A stretch of DNA of 57,500 bases from Bacillus sp. es.034 (GTDB taxonomy: Bacteria; Bacillota; Bacilli; Bacillales; Bacillaceae_B), in assembly GCF_002563655.1 (NCBI RefSeq), contig NZ_PDIY01000001.1, positions 755,001 through 812,500 on the forward strand, read 5' to 3'. The notes beneath the pieces were generated by a model, which did no database searches, was not told where the DNA came from, and saw only the letters and a list, made by a program, of their open reading frames with translations. Of this stretch, positions 38,055-50,088 are shown in pieces; positions within the stretch are counted from its first letter, which is position 1, and each line of letters opens with the position of its first letter. Made by a program: the position numbers and the translations under genes.

Positions 38055-38933
38055 CTATTCTTCTTCTGTGATTTTGTATGGCATTCCCGTCCGAAGAACA
38101 CCTTTCGTCTCGATTCCACCCAATCCTTTGTCTCCTGTCAGTGTATTGCGGATGACATCCCAGACATTCACCGAATCTTTAAATCCCGTGAAACAGATCT
38201 TTGCCACGATATAAACAGGATCCAGGGCATGGATATTGACTCTTGACGGGGAACTCGCAAAGTTGGCACCTGCATGGATCAGGGATTCAAAGTGGGATTG
38301 ACAGGCGCCGGCAAAGATCACAAGCTGATCCAGGTGGGGGGATCTGCTGCGGGCCTCCCTTACTGCCTGAACAAAATACTTCGAATGGCGGTACGCGTTG
38401 ATATCAGCCTTGGCCCCTTTCGACTTGGAGTAGGCATCGTGACCTGTCAGTACAATAATATTCGGTCTATATTTATCGATAAGGGATCCAATTTGGTTAG
38501 GCATCTCTGTTTCGCTGCAGTGGACGCCTTTTACCGGGACACCGATTTTCTCATAAAGATCTAGGCATTTTCTTAAATAGCTGGGATCTCCATCAAGATG
38601 AAGCACTTTCCCCGGAACTTGGAAATAGTTATAATCGTCTCGATAAGCATTCGTTACCCTGTATTCCTGCTTATACTTGAGAAGCTCTATATCCTGTCTG
38701 AACAGATCCAGGGATTGTTCTTCTTTCGAACGAAATTCCTGTGCAATGCGGTCCTGTTCTCTAGGGTCCATCTTCTTCAAATCATGAAAAGGAGCATCCG
38801 CTATTAATCGAAAATCTTCACCATACAGTACTGCCGTTTTATGACCATCTATCATGCGGATATCTATTACCCTGAATAAAATATCACATCGATATGAAAG
38901 GCGACCTACGACATCATTGATTTCGATATTCAC
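38055..38933 (-). CDS. yabG: Sporulation-specific protease YabG
   Basis: A cysteine-type protease that trims spore coat proteins in B. subtilis. The 292 residues show the family's conserved C-terminal half: GKVLHLDGD (about 120-128), VLTGHDAYSKSKG, AYRHSKYFV, VIFAGACQSHFESL with the likely catalytic cysteine, and ASSPSRVNIHALDPVYIV. I place the start at GTG 38933, eight bases after GGGAG, giving an N-terminus like that of B. subtilis. An ATG at 38948 has no ribosome-binding site. Upstream of the repeat array and veg. Confidence 0.92.
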   Translation of the reverse strand: MNIEINDVVGRLSYRCDILFRVIDIRMIDGHKTAVLYGEDFRLIADAPFHDLKKMDPREQDRIAQEFRSKEEQSLDLFRQDIELLKYKQEYRVTNAYRDDYNYFQVPGKVLHLDGDPSYLRKCLDLYEKIGVPVKGVHCSETEMPNQIGSLIDKYRPNIIVLTGHDAYSKSKGAKADINAYRHSKYFVQAVREARSRSPHLDQLVIFAGACQSHFESLIHAGANFASSPSRVNIHALDPVYIVAKICFTGFKDSVNVWDVIRNTLTGDKGLGGIETKGVLRTGMPYKITEEE

Positions 38934-39133
38934 ATCAGTCACTCCCATAGGCTAAACATTGGTTGATAAAACAAAATAGGAAATCAACAAGCCGAGGAGG
39001 GTCTGCATTTCTGCCTGCCCTTCTCAAAGCCCTTCCTTATCATCCATTAAGTAAATATTCCCTGTGATAACCTATGCACCCCCGGAATATTCCGTGTCAA
39101 TAAAATGGGAGTAGAACGTTCAGTTTATCTAAA

Positions 39134-39169
39134 CAAAAAAATGACTAAACGCTCCTTCACGTTTAGCCA
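39134..39169 (-). terminator. Intrinsic terminator after ksgA
   Basis: TGGCTAAACG pairs with CGTTTAGTCA (one G-U), then TTTTTTTG on the minus strand. Confidence 0.88.
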
Positions 39170-39179
39170 TTTATTGCTT

Positions 39180-40611
<1,432 letters not shown>

Positions 40612-40701
40612 AATTCCTCCAAAAAAGTTGAAACATTTTTGCACTTCAATTCGTCTAATCAATGAAGACCTAAAGCTATTATAACGGTTTTAACCGAGAA
40701 A

Positions 40702-40728
40702 TAAAAAAAAGCAGGAAAACACCCTGCT
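40702..40728 (-). terminator. Intrinsic terminator after yabE
   Basis: AGCAGG pairs with CCTGCT, followed by TTTTTTTT on the minus strand; the stem begins at the yabE stop. Confidence 0.82.
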
Positions 40729-40729
40729 C

Positions 40730-41965
40730 TTAGTTCAATATTTTCACTTTGATGGTTTTTCTTCCCCAACGATACGCGTCTGATTTGGATGAGAAGAAAA
40801 CATCGATTTTGTTCCCTTTGATTGCTCCGCCTGTATCAGCCGCAACAGCATATCCATAGCCTTCCACATAGACCTTAGAACCTAGAGGAATAACGGAAGG
40901 ATCGACTGCGATCACTTTTACATTTGGATTTGCTTTCAAATTGATGCCTGTAGCCGTATTGCCGGAGCATCCATTACATGAAGCTGTGTACGCAGTAGAA
41001 CTGACATAGAATTCCCTTCCGCCACTTGGAGCGGCTGACGCTTCTGCACTGGATGATGAGGATGATGAACGTCCACGTGAAACCTGGGCCACTAACACCT
41101 TTGTTCCGACATTGACGATTTTATCCTGACTTTCTTCCACGACTTTTTCACTCACTAATTTTCTGGAAACTTCTTTACCATTCTCTTTTACGATTTCATA
41201 CTTCTTTTCAACTTTTCCGTTTTTGCCTTCTTGAACGACTTTCTCTTTTCCTTTTGACAGGTCAGAGTCCTTCTTGGAAATAACGGTGAAATTCTTTGTC
41301 TCTTCCACTACATCGGTGACTTTTTCAACTCGAACGACATTTACGACATCATTTGCTTTAACAACTTTGTCTAAACTTGGTTCAACACGGTCTGAATCTT
41401 TTAGTGTAATTCCTTGTTGCTTTAAAAAGTCAGCGACCGTAGTCGAAGTAGACCATACCTTTTGCTCTTTTCCACCGTTTACAAGCTTAAGTGAAAATGC
41501 GGTATCAACCTTTACCTTCATGTTCCCTGTTACTTTTTCTGATAAGCCGGGTTGGACCTTATCATGTTCTCCTACTTGGATTTCATTTTCAGAGAGTAAA
41601 TCTTTTACTGTTTCAGCAGTCGTCCAGATTTTTTTCTCCTGGCCTCCTACTGCTATCCCTACCTGTTTTGCCGGTTCCCAAACGATATTCATGTTATTTG
41701 AAACCTTCGTATTCCCCGAGGGGTACAAATAGTCTTCTGAGCGGGGTGAAATCTCTAATTCTTCTAATATATCTTGAATCGTGTTTGCATGCGTCCTAAT
41801 CTCTTTTTGCTCGCCGTCTAAGGTCAATGCTACAGTGTTCTTGGATCCTTCATAAAAAAGAATTCCGAATACAGCTGCCGATGTTACGATGGTTCCAATT
41901 GTAACAATCCATTTCCTTCGACTCAAAGACTTGGAAAACAGGCTTTTCATGGCTTTAAAGTTCAT
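40730..41965 (-). CDS. yabE: Cell-wall-binding, resuscitation-promoting-factor-like protein YabE (DUF348, G5, 3D domains)
   Basis: An exported cell-wall protein of 411 residues: basic N-terminus and membrane segment (about 20-39), three DUF348 repeats (about 45-215), a G5 domain (about 215-295), a serine-rich linker (RGRSSSSSSS, about 298-310) and a C-terminal 3D domain (about 315-411) with the three aspartates in AVDPSVIPLGS, AADTGGAIKG and KIDVFF. The 3D fold is shared with lytic transglycosylases, so peptidoglycan cleavage is likely. ATG 41965, AAGGAGG eight bases away. Own promoter with exact consensus. Confidence 0.92.
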   Translation of the reverse strand: MNFKAMKSLFSKSLSRRKWIVTIGTIVTSAAVFGILFYEGSKNTVALTLDGEQKEIRTHANTIQDILEELEISPRSEDYLYPSGNTKVSNNMNIVWEPAKQVGIAVGGQEKKIWTTAETVKDLLSENEIQVGEHDKVQPGLSEKVTGNMKVKVDTAFSLKLVNGGKEQKVWSTSTTVADFLKQQGITLKDSDRVEPSLDKVVKANDVVNVVRVEKVTDVVEETKNFTVISKKDSDLSKGKEKVVQEGKNGKVEKKYEIVKENGKEVSRKLVSEKVVEESQDKIVNVGTKVLVAQVSRGRSSSSSSSAEASAAPSGGREFYVSSTAYTASCNGCSGNTATGINLKANPNVKVIAVDPSVIPLGSKVYVEGYGYAVAADTGGAIKGNKIDVFFSSKSDAYRWGRKTIKVKILN

Positions 41966-41991
41966 GAAAAACGCCTCCTTTTCTCGGAGTG

Positions 41992-42020
41992 ATTATATAG
42001 AGTTATCCAGTGACTGTCAA
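41992..42020 (-). promoter_or_regulatory. Exact-consensus SigA promoter of yabE
   Basis: TTGACA (42020-42015), 17 bp, TATAAT (41997-41992) on the minus strand. The start point would be only about 20-25 bp before the ATG, giving a minimal leader that is mostly the ribosome-binding site. The further 195 bp to tatD show nothing clear. Confidence 0.88.
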
Positions 42021-42215
42021 CCCTTACTTCTTCTAACCTAATCTAGCAAAATATTACAACCCGGGTAACACAAAACATATTATGCAGAAAATGCAAGAAA
42101 AAGAAAAGAGAGAGTTATCGACACGTTTATCCTATGAAACACGATTCCTATGTAGAACTTTTTGTTTTACTTTACTATTTGGACAAGCTCTCTCAATTCT
42201 CGACAATATCTGATG

Positions 42216-42983
42216 TCAGTTTATGTTGAATAATTTTATTGCATTTTCTGTTGTGATCTTTTCTACTTCCTCCAGAGACACTTCTTTCAGTTCAGCGATT
42301 TGTTCCGCTACAAGCTTCACGTAAGCCGGTTCATTTCTCTTCCCTCTATATGGATGAGGGGCGAGATAAGGACAATCGGTTTCAATCAGAAGCTTCTCCA
42401 GCGGGATTTCTTTTGCCACCTCTTTTGGTTTCTTGGCATTCTTGAACGTTACGGGACCTCCAAGGGAAATATAGAAATTCATTTCTACACATTCTTGAGC
42501 GATTTCAGGACTTCCACTGAAGCAGTGCATGATCCCTCCGACTTCCTCCGCTCCTTCTTCCCTGAGAATATCCACTATATCCTGTGTGGCTTCACGGTTG
42601 TGTATGACGATCGGGAGTTTTACTTTCTTAGCTAGTTGAATCTGTTTTCGGAATACTTCTTTTTGAACATCCTTGGGGGATTTGTCCCAATGATAGTCAA
42701 GCCCCATTTCCCCTATTGCCACTACTTTAGGGTGCTGTGAAAGTTCTTCTATCCAAGCTAAATCCTCATCATTCATATCAATTGCATCCACTGGATGCCA
42801 CCCGATTGCGGCATATAAAAAATCATATTGACCAATGAGTTCCATGGCCCGATTAATGGTCGGACGGTCAAAGCCGACAACCACCATTTTTCCTACTCCA
42901 GCTTCCCTTGCCCTTGACAATACCTCCTCCAGATCTTCGTCAAATTGTTCAGCATTCAAATGAACATGTGTATCAAATAGCAT
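42216..42983 (-). CDS. tatD: TatD-family metal-dependent deoxyribonuclease
   Basis: A TIM-barrel hydrolase of the TatD DNase family (YabD). Metal ligands are visible in DTHVHL (about 4-9), the Glu of GEMGLDYHW (about 92-100), IHNREA (about 129-134), HCFSG and ETDCPYLAPHPYRG (about 201-214). 255 residues from ATG 42983, AAGGAG eight bases away, equal to B. subtilis; upstream codons to 43034 lack support. It follows metG after a 312-bp gap. Confidence 0.95.
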   Translation of the reverse strand: MLFDTHVHLNAEQFDEDLEEVLSRAREAGVGKMVVVGFDRPTINRAMELIGQYDFLYAAIGWHPVDAIDMNDEDLAWIEELSQHPKVVAIGEMGLDYHWDKSPKDVQKEVFRKQIQLAKKVKLPIVIHNREATQDIVDILREEGAEEVGGIMHCFSGSPEIAQECVEMNFYISLGGPVTFKNAKKPKEVAKEIPLEKLLIETDCPYLAPHPYRGKRNEPAYVKLVAEQIAELKEVSLEEVEKITTENAIKLFNIN

Positions 42984-43240
42984 ATAAGACACTCCTTGTA
43001 ATAAAGATAAGTTTAATATAAAAACGCATGACAAGCATCACATTCATGTAACATTCATATTACATATTATGGTTTCTATGGATATTTTTTATTTACGGAG
43101 TTGAATTACAGTCACACTCCATTTTATCTATTTTAGTGACAGAACCAAAATCATCTGTTTATCGCTCTCCATTAACTATATTGATATAATTAATATACCT
43201 AATAAATAACTCCAATTCAGTTAATTCGTTATATAAATAT
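42984..43240. other. AT-rich tatD leader region, no gene
   Basis: About 257 bp, strongly A/T-rich. I see no ORF and no confident promoter. An inverted repeat ATGTAA-N8-TTACAT is present at 43046-43065. Confidence 0.5.
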
Positions 43241-43276
43241 AACAAAGGGATGTTCCACGTGGAACATCCCTTTGTT
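43241..43276. promoter_or_regulatory. parS: Perfect 36-bp palindrome: parS-type core in metG 3' hairpin
   Basis: AACAAAGGGATGTTCCACGT and its exact complement form a perfect palindrome. The central 16 bp TGTTCCACGTGGAACA (43251-43266) differs from the B. subtilis parS consensus TGTTNCACGTGAAACA at one position and from the fully symmetric TGTTTCACGTGAAACA at two. The outer part makes a strong hairpin just after the metG stop, but no T run follows, so it is a poor classical terminator. Confidence 0.6.
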
Positions 43277-43295
43277 GATCTATCACCTAGAATCT

Positions 43296-45278
<1,983 letters not shown>

Positions 45279-45387
45279 TCACTACCCCCATAAAGCCAAA
45301 CCAGACTCCGTATGGTTTATAGTGGCAGGTCTGTTATATACATCCATCCTTGACCTTACCTATCATCTTAACCTCTTATCTCATCAA

Positions 45388-45416
45388 AATATACCTAAAA
45401 TAAAGGGTTTCTGCAA
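45388..45416 (-). promoter_or_regulatory. SigA promoter of metG
   Basis: TTGCAG (45416-45411) and TATATT (45393-45388), 17 bp apart on the minus strand, about 130 bp before metG. The leader holds competing stems AAACCA/TGGTTT and CCATA/TATGG (about 45276-45330). Confidence 0.65.
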
Positions 45417-45440
45417 CTAAACAATGTTGATTGTAAGTTT

Positions 45441-45508
45441 TGTCGAAAAGGATATTGAATTTTGTCGGAAATTGTCGAACTCATACATTGAATAAAGAAA
45501 ATTCGACA
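45441..45508. promoter_or_regulatory. Cluster of Spo0A boxes between metG and abrB
   Basis: TGTCGAA at 45441-45447 and 45473-45479, TGTCGGA (6/7) at 45463-45469, and TTCGACA (reverse) at 45502-45508. The second and third plus-strand sites start exactly 10 bp apart. The nearest is 25 bp upstream of the metG -35; the cluster is 130 bp or more upstream of the abrB promoter. Confidence 0.65.
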
Positions 45509-45637
45509 TTCTCATTTTATATTACTTTCATTACAATAATATTCAATTGGTAATACATTTTTTTACAACAAAGCGTAAAGCTTATTATAACAAGACTTAA
45601 ACATCCAATTATTATTAATAATTTACAGATTTAATTA

Positions 45638-45666
45638 TTGACGAGATTCCTAATCGTTGGTATGAT
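45638..45666 (+). promoter_or_regulatory. SigA promoter of abrB
   Basis: TTGACG (45638-45643) and TATGAT (45661-45666), 17 bp apart, just upstream of the tandem 0A boxes. Confidence 0.8.
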
Positions 45667-45685
45667 AGTATCAGTTAATGAAATT

Positions 45686-45702
45686 TGTCGAATATTGACG
45701 AA
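45686..45702 (+). promoter_or_regulatory. Tandem 0A boxes repressing abrB
   Basis: TGTCGAA (45686-45692) and TGACGAA (45696-45702), both exact TGNCGAA, start 10 bp apart just downstream of the start point, the arrangement through which Spo0A-P shuts off abrB in B. subtilis. Confidence 0.88.
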
Positions 45703-45747
45703 ACAGATAGAGATAAAGAATAATATTTATTTGGAGGAGATTCTCAA

Positions 45748-46029
45748 ATGAAGTCTACAGGTATTGTAAGAAAAGTTGATGAACTGGGCCGTGTCGTTAT
45801 TCCAATCGAACTACGCCGTACATTAGGTATCGCTGAGAAAGATGCTTTGGAAATTTATGTGGATGACGAAAGAATCATCTTGAAGAAATATAAGCCAAGC
45901 ATGACTTGCCAAATCACTGGTGAAGTTTCTGATGACAACATCAAGCTTGCGAATGGTAAATTAGTTCTTAGCCGTGAAGGTGCAGATCAATTACTGAAAG
46001 AAATCCAGGAATCTTTACAATCAAAATAA
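45748..46029 (+). CDS. abrB: Transition-state regulator AbrB
   Basis: A tetrameric DNA-binding repressor of post-exponential genes. The 93 residues begin with the swapped-hairpin AbrB domain (about 1-52: GIVRKVDELGRVVIPIELRR, with DALEIYVDDERIILKKY) and end with the multimerisation region (about 55-93) including MTCQITGEVSDDN with the single cysteine. ATG 45748 follows GGAGGAG. It is one of only three plus-strand genes. Spo0A-P should repress it through the boxes at 45686. Likely targets within the window include spoVG. Confidence 0.97.
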   Translation: MKSTGIVRKVDELGRVVIPIELRRTLGIAEKDALEIYVDDERIILKKYKPSMTCQITGEVSDDNIKLANGKLVLSREGADQLLKEIQESLQSK

Positions 46030-46045
46030 TCCATTGCAATATGAC

Positions 46046-46080
46046 AGGCCTGAGTCCATTCGACTCAGGCCTTTTTGTTT
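46046..46080 (+). terminator. Intrinsic terminator after abrB
   Basis: AGGCCTGAGTC pairs with GACTCAGGCCT around a five-base loop, then TTTTTGTTTT on the plus strand. The convergent rsmI ends just beyond. Confidence 0.93.
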
Positions 46081-46085
46081 TGCCG

Positions 46086-46958
46086 TTATTCCACGTGGTA
46101 AGCCTGGTATACTTCCCGTTTAGGGAGGGATCTCTCTTTAGAGACTTGTTTGATGGCTTCCTTTGATGACATGCTTTCTTCATCTACATAGTGCTGGACA
46201 TGATCTTGCAGGGAGTAGCTGCTCCACCAAGCGTCTTCCGACTCTTTCTCTTGTGGACCCGCCCCTTCGATCAACAAGCAGAATTCGCCCCGCACTTCTC
46301 CTTCATTCGCCCATTCGATCACTTCCTCGATTGAACCCCGGATGAACTCCTCGAACTTCTTCGTGAGCTCTCTGCAGATGACAATTTGTCTATTTCCTAA
46401 AGCCGCATATAATTCTTTTAATGTTTCTTTTAATCTGTGTGGGGATTCGTAAAGGATAAATGTATCTTCCAACGATTTTAGCGTTTCAAGCTCAGCTCTT
46501 TTGTCTTTTTTACCTCTATGTAAAAAACCATAGAAATAAAATGGCTGAGGAGCTAAACCTGAGGCGATGAGAGCCGTCAGGGCGGCATTCGCCCCGGGCA
46601 ATGGAATGACCGCAATGTTGTGTTCAATCGCTTCTTTCACCAATTCATAGCCTGGATCTGAGATCGATGGCATTCCTGCATCGCTGACGAGGGCCACGAG
46701 CTCTCCCCTCTCCATTCGCTCGATCAATTTCTGTCCACTCGTTTCTTTATTATGTTCATGATAACTGATGATCGGTGTATCAATTTCAAAGTAATTGCAC
46801 AGTTTCTTAGTATTCCTCGTGTCCTCCGCCGCAATCACCGTCGCTTCCTTCATCATTCGGATCGCACGGAACGTCATATCCTCGAGATTTCCGATCGGTG
46901 TGGGGACAAGATACAGACTTCCTTTTACACTGTCCTGAAAACTTTTCTGCTGGTTCAT
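46086..46958 (-). CDS. rsmI: 16S rRNA (cytidine-2'-O)-methyltransferase RsmI
   Basis: Methylates the ribose of C1402 in 16S rRNA. Tetrapyrrole-methylase fold with the family signatures LVPTPIGNLEDMTFRA (about 20-35), AAEDTRNTKKL, VSDAGMPSISDPG (about 90-102) and FYESPHR-type YESPHRL. 290 residues from ATG 46958, about nine bases after AGGAGGTGA; the frame is open 8 codons further. It follows yabB by 20 nt; the yazA gene that separates them in B. subtilis is absent. Confidence 0.95.
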   Translation of the reverse strand: MNQQKSFQDSVKGSLYLVPTPIGNLEDMTFRAIRMMKEATVIAAEDTRNTKKLCNYFEIDTPIISYHEHNKETSGQKLIERMERGELVALVSDAGMPSISDPGYELVKEAIEHNIAVIPLPGANAALTALIASGLAPQPFYFYGFLHRGKKDKRAELETLKSLEDTFILYESPHRLKETLKELYAALGNRQIVICRELTKKFEEFIRGSIEEVIEWANEGEVRGEFCLLIEGAGPQEKESEDAWWSSYSLQDHVQHYVDEESMSSKEAIKQVSKERSLPKREVYQAYHVE

Positions 46959-46978
46959 GGTGAATATCACCTCCTGGA

Positions 46979-47740
46979 TCATATTTGGTGGTTCGTATTA
47001 TGATTTCCATATAGCATATCATGTACTTCTTTAGTGTACTCATTCTGCTCATCGTACACATATAAAGGCGGAAGGATCTTTAGGTCCGGTTTCCCATCTT
47101 TTATTCCTTCTATTAATATCGTGTTGGCCTCTCTCCCGGGCTTTGGATACACAAAGCGCATTCGCTTGGGCTCGAGACGATGTTTTCTCATCAATGACAG
47201 GATATCCATCAAACGCCCGGGACGGTGAACGAAGGAAGCCTTGCCTCCCTGTTTCAGCAAATAGCTGGACGCTTTGATGGTATCCTCAAGGGTGCATAAT
47301 ATTTCGTGACGGGCAATCGCATAGTGCTCGTTCACATTTCGTTTATCTCCTGGCGGCGTATTGAAATAGGGAGGATTGCAGGTGACCACATCATAGTGAG
47401 AATGATGGAGGAGTTGATCGATCTCTTTTACATCCCCCATTTTCATCGTGATCTGATGTTGACGGTCATTATAATCGACACTCCGCTGGGCCATATCAAC
47501 TAGCCGCTCTTGAATCTCCAATCCTGTTATGTGGACATTGGTTCTTGCACTCAGCAATAAGGGGATGATGCCGTTCCCTGAACATAAATCAACCACCTTA
47601 CCCTTATGGATCGGCAAATAGCTAAAGTGGGCCAAAAGGACTGCATCTGTTGAAAAAGAGAACACGGAAGGACTTTGTATGATCCTCATGTTTTCAGCTA
47701 ATAAATAATCTAAACGCTCATCTTCTTTTAACTCGACCAT
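46979..47740 (-). CDS. yabB: tRNA1(Val) adenine-N6-methyltransferase family protein (YabB)
   Basis: A SAM-dependent N6-adenine methyltransferase of the TrmN6 family, probably acting on a tRNA anticodon loop. Seen: [15 protein letters not shown] (about 22-36), SAM-binding [15 protein letters not shown] (about 46-60), the catalytic [10 protein letters not shown] (about 118-127) and a C-terminal [19 protein letters not shown]. 253 residues. ATG 47740 follows GGAGG. It lies between yabA and rsmI. Confidence 0.9.
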   Translation of the reverse strand: MVELKEDERLDYLLAENMRIIQSPSVFSFSTDAVLLAHFSYLPIHKGKVVDLCSGNGIIPLLLSARTNVHITGLEIQERLVDMAQRSVDYNDRQHQITMKMGDVKEIDQLLHHSHYDVVTCNPPYFNTPPGDKRNVNEHYAIARHEILCTLEDTIKASSYLLKQGGKASFVHRPGRLMDILSLMRKHRLEPKRMRFVYPKPGREANTILIEGIKDGKPDLKILPPLYVYDEQNEYTKEVHDMLYGNHNTNHQI

Positions 47741-47790
47741 GCCTTTCCTCCATTTTTTCTTCTATTATAATTGTTACGGAGTAAATCACT

Positions 47791-47830
47791 AAAAAGGACC
47801 AATCCCACTACACGTGGATCAGTCCTTTTT
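47791..47830. terminator. Intrinsic terminator after yabA (symmetric)
   Basis: AAAAAGGAC pairs with GTCCTTTTT with a partly paired interior, between yabA and yabB. Located 34 bp past the yabA stop, so yabB probably has separate or read-through expression. Confidence 0.75.
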
Positions 47831-47863
47831 ATCTGTATTCTGTTCAGAAGAATGAAGTGTCCT

Positions 47864-48238
47864 TTATTTCTTATTTAAGAAAGAAAGGCAGAATAAGCAG
47901 TCTTCATCCTTCCGGGGACTTCCGAAATGTATGTTACAAATATGGAATCCTTCCTGGTATAGTCGAGCAAGGTTGTCATAGCCTTCTCCGATATCCAGTG
48001 TTTTATCTTCTAAGTCTGACTCACTCGTCGTACCCGCATCGCTGTTTGTTTGTACCTTTTTTGGTGAGTTCTCTGTTTGTTCCAGTCTACGGCGCAAATG
48101 TTCATTTTCTAACTTTAGAGAATTATTTTCCTCTAACATTTCAGCTAGGCATTGTTTGAGCTCACCTAATTGATGATACAAGTCACCAATTTGTTGTTCC
48201 ATGTTACTGACTGAATCAAAGAACTCTTTCTTATCCAC
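47864..48238 (-). CDS. yabA: Replication initiation control protein YabA
   Basis: A negative regulator of initiation that bridges DnaA and DnaN. The 124 residues have an N-terminal leucine-zipper coiled coil (about 1-60), a variable linker, and a C-terminal zinc-binding domain with [10 protein letters not shown] and [10 protein letters not shown] (about 99-120; C-H-C-C ligands). Start is GTG 48238, seven bases after GGGGTG. It follows ricT by 14 nt, with holB upstream, so clamp-loader and clamp-binding genes are close. Confidence 0.95.
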   Translation of the reverse strand: MDKKEFFDSVSNMEQQIGDLYHQLGELKQCLAEMLEENNSLKLENEHLRRRLEQTENSPKKVQTNSDAGTTSESDLEDKTLDIGEGYDNLARLYQEGFHICNIHFGSPRKDEDCLFCLSFLNKK

Positions 48239-48252
48239 GACACTACACCCCG

Positions 48253-49080
48253 TTACTCTGTGGCTTGGAATGATACGGCACCTTCGTTCATAATTTCATC
48301 TAATGTGAATTCCAGAACCCGCTCTTCTTCTTTGATTTCGACCTGAAGAATACGTTCCAGAATATTAAGACCTACCACTTTACCTTTTCCATGAGGTGTC
48401 TTAATCACTTCTCCGATATCAGGTAATTCTTCTTTCGCTGCTTCATACTCGTCATTCTCATATTTCAGACAGCACATTAAACGTCCGCATAAACCTGAAA
48501 TCTTCGTAGGATTAAGGGATAGATTTTGATCCTTCGCCATTTTGATGGACACAGGTTCAAAATCCCCTAAAAAGGTTGAACAACACAGCATGCGGCCACA
48601 AGGACCAATACCACCAAGCATTTTTGCTTCGTCTCGAACGCCAATCTGACGAAGTTCAATGCGCGTACGGAAAATGGAGGCCAGATCTTTCACCAGCTCC
48701 CGGAAATCAACACGTCCATCAGCCGTAAAATAGAATATGACCTTATTACGATCGAATGTATATTCTACATCCACCAATTTCATATCCAATTGATGCTGAT
48801 TAATTTTATCACAACATACGTTATAGGCTTCCGTTGCAGACGACTTGTTCTCGTCCACGATCAATCGATCTTTTTGATCGGCGATCCGAATTACTTTTTT
48901 CAACGGAAGAACTACATCATTTTCTCCTACTTGCTTTCTCTCTACGACTACTTTACCAAATTCGACTCCGCGGACCGTTTCAACGATTACATAACAATCT
49001 TTTTGAATGTCCAGATCACCCGGATCGAAATAATAAATTTTACCCGCTTTTTTAAAGCGAACTCCTACAACATCGTACAA
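48253..49080 (-). CDS. ricT: RicT/YaaT, PSP1-domain component of the RicAFT complex
   Basis: Forms a complex with YlbF and YmcA that carries iron-sulfur clusters, supports RNase Y-dependent mRNA processing and promotes Spo0A phosphorylation. 275 residues. The PSP1 domain (about 60-150) includes [18 protein letters not shown]; the cysteines thought to bind clusters lie in [16 protein letters not shown] and [13 protein letters not shown]. Start is TTG 49080, next to GGTGATGG; no better start is in frame. Seven nucleotides after holB. Confidence 0.95.
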   Translation of the reverse strand: MYDVVGVRFKKAGKIYYFDPGDLDIQKDCYVIVETVRGVEFGKVVVERKQVGENDVVLPLKKVIRIADQKDRLIVDENKSSATEAYNVCCDKINQHQLDMKLVDVEYTFDRNKVIFYFTADGRVDFRELVKDLASIFRTRIELRQIGVRDEAKMLGGIGPCGRMLCCSTFLGDFEPVSIKMAKDQNLSLNPTKISGLCGRLMCCLKYENDEYEAAKEELPDIGEVIKTPHGKGKVVGLNILERILQVEIKEEERVLEFTLDEIMNEGAVSFQATE

Positions 49081-49087
49081 AGGACCA

Positions 49088-50071
49088 TCACCCCTGCAGT
49101 TTTAGCATAAGCTGTTCTACTAGCAGCTGCGAATTCATATTGGCGTTTAATTTGCGTTTTGCTTCAAGGATCACCGTCATATTAGTAGAAAGACGATTGG
49201 TTGATACTTGAAGTGCGTTGGATTTCCAGTTTTCCTTTTGGTCCGGGTACACGAGCTGCTCTTCTTTTCCTAACTGGATATGAAGTAAGTCTTTATATAT
49301 TAGAAGTAAAAGATCCAATGCTCGATCGACTTGATCTTTTTCTTTGAAGTGCTGTACAAAATCCTCTTGTATTTTGACCATTGCTTGGAAGGGACTTTTT
49401 TGGAGGACTTCATATAATTTTAACACTATTATTCTTGCTTGTGCAAACCACTCATTTTGACATATTTCTACAGCTTCCTCATAATGGTTCGTCAAGTTGG
49501 CTGCAAGGGTTGCAAAGTGAGGCGGGATCCCCTCTTCCAATAACTGTTTCGTCAGTTGTTCTTTCGGTAATGGTTTAAATGAAACCGTCTGGCACCTGGA
49601 AAGAATGGTCGGCAGGATCCGATGAATATTTTCTGTGATGAGAATCGCGGTTGTATCCGCGAGCGGCTCTTCAAGAAACTTTAATAGGCTGTTAGCCGCA
49701 TTCGCCGTCATCTTATCTCCGTGAACGATGATGTAGATCTTCTTCTTGGATTCTACACCCGTCTTCGAAAATTCTTCTTGCAGACTTTTAATCTGATCCT
49801 TCTTGATAGATAGACCATCAGGCTCCACCAGATGCAAATCCGGATGGTTCCCGTGATTGATCCTTTTACAGTTGGAGCAGTCTTCACATGGCTTTCCGTC
49901 TACCTGGTTCAGGCATAATAATGCCTTGGCAAACAGCATGCTCATTTCTTTCTTTCGTGTCCCTTTTTCACCCTCGAATAAATAAGCATGAGCGACACGA
50001 TCCTTCATTATACTATTCTGCAGCATCTGAAGGACGACTGGTTGAAATGGTTGTATTTCTTCAAACAACAT
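49088..50071 (-). CDS. holB: DNA polymerase III delta' subunit
   Basis: A clamp-loader subunit. 327 residues with an AAA+ core: the P-loop position reads EGEKGTRKKEM, so the Walker A is degenerate as expected for delta'. A zinc module is formed by CEDCSNCKRINHGNHPD (about 58-74); sensor and arginine finger-like ILSRCQTVSF (about 156-165) follows LLKFLEEP. ATG 50071 is immediately after AGGA and is the only option, with an in-frame stop just upstream. Overlaps no neighbour; yaaR ends 17 nt before it. Confidence 0.95.
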   Translation of the reverse strand: MLFEEIQPFQPVVLQMLQNSIMKDRVAHAYLFEGEKGTRKKEMSMLFAKALLCLNQVDGKPCEDCSNCKRINHGNHPDLHLVEPDGLSIKKDQIKSLQEEFSKTGVESKKKIYIIVHGDKMTANAANSLLKFLEEPLADTTAILITENIHRILPTILSRCQTVSFKPLPKEQLTKQLLEEGIPPHFATLAANLTNHYEEAVEICQNEWFAQARIIVLKLYEVLQKSPFQAMVKIQEDFVQHFKEKDQVDRALDLLLLIYKDLLHIQLGKEEQLVYPDQKENWKSNALQVSTNRLSTNMTVILEAKRKLNANMNSQLLVEQLMLKLQG

Positions 50072-50088
50072 GTCCTAACATCACTCTC

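Noticed and set aside
46091..46098. CCACGTGG near the end of rsmI as a second parS
   Set aside because: The flanks (TTATTCCACGTGGTAAG) do not match parS beyond the core hexamer, and the sequence encodes the rsmI C-terminus.
47811..47816. CACGTG in the yabA terminator as parS
   Set aside because: Only the hexamer matches; surrounding bases are part of the terminator stem.
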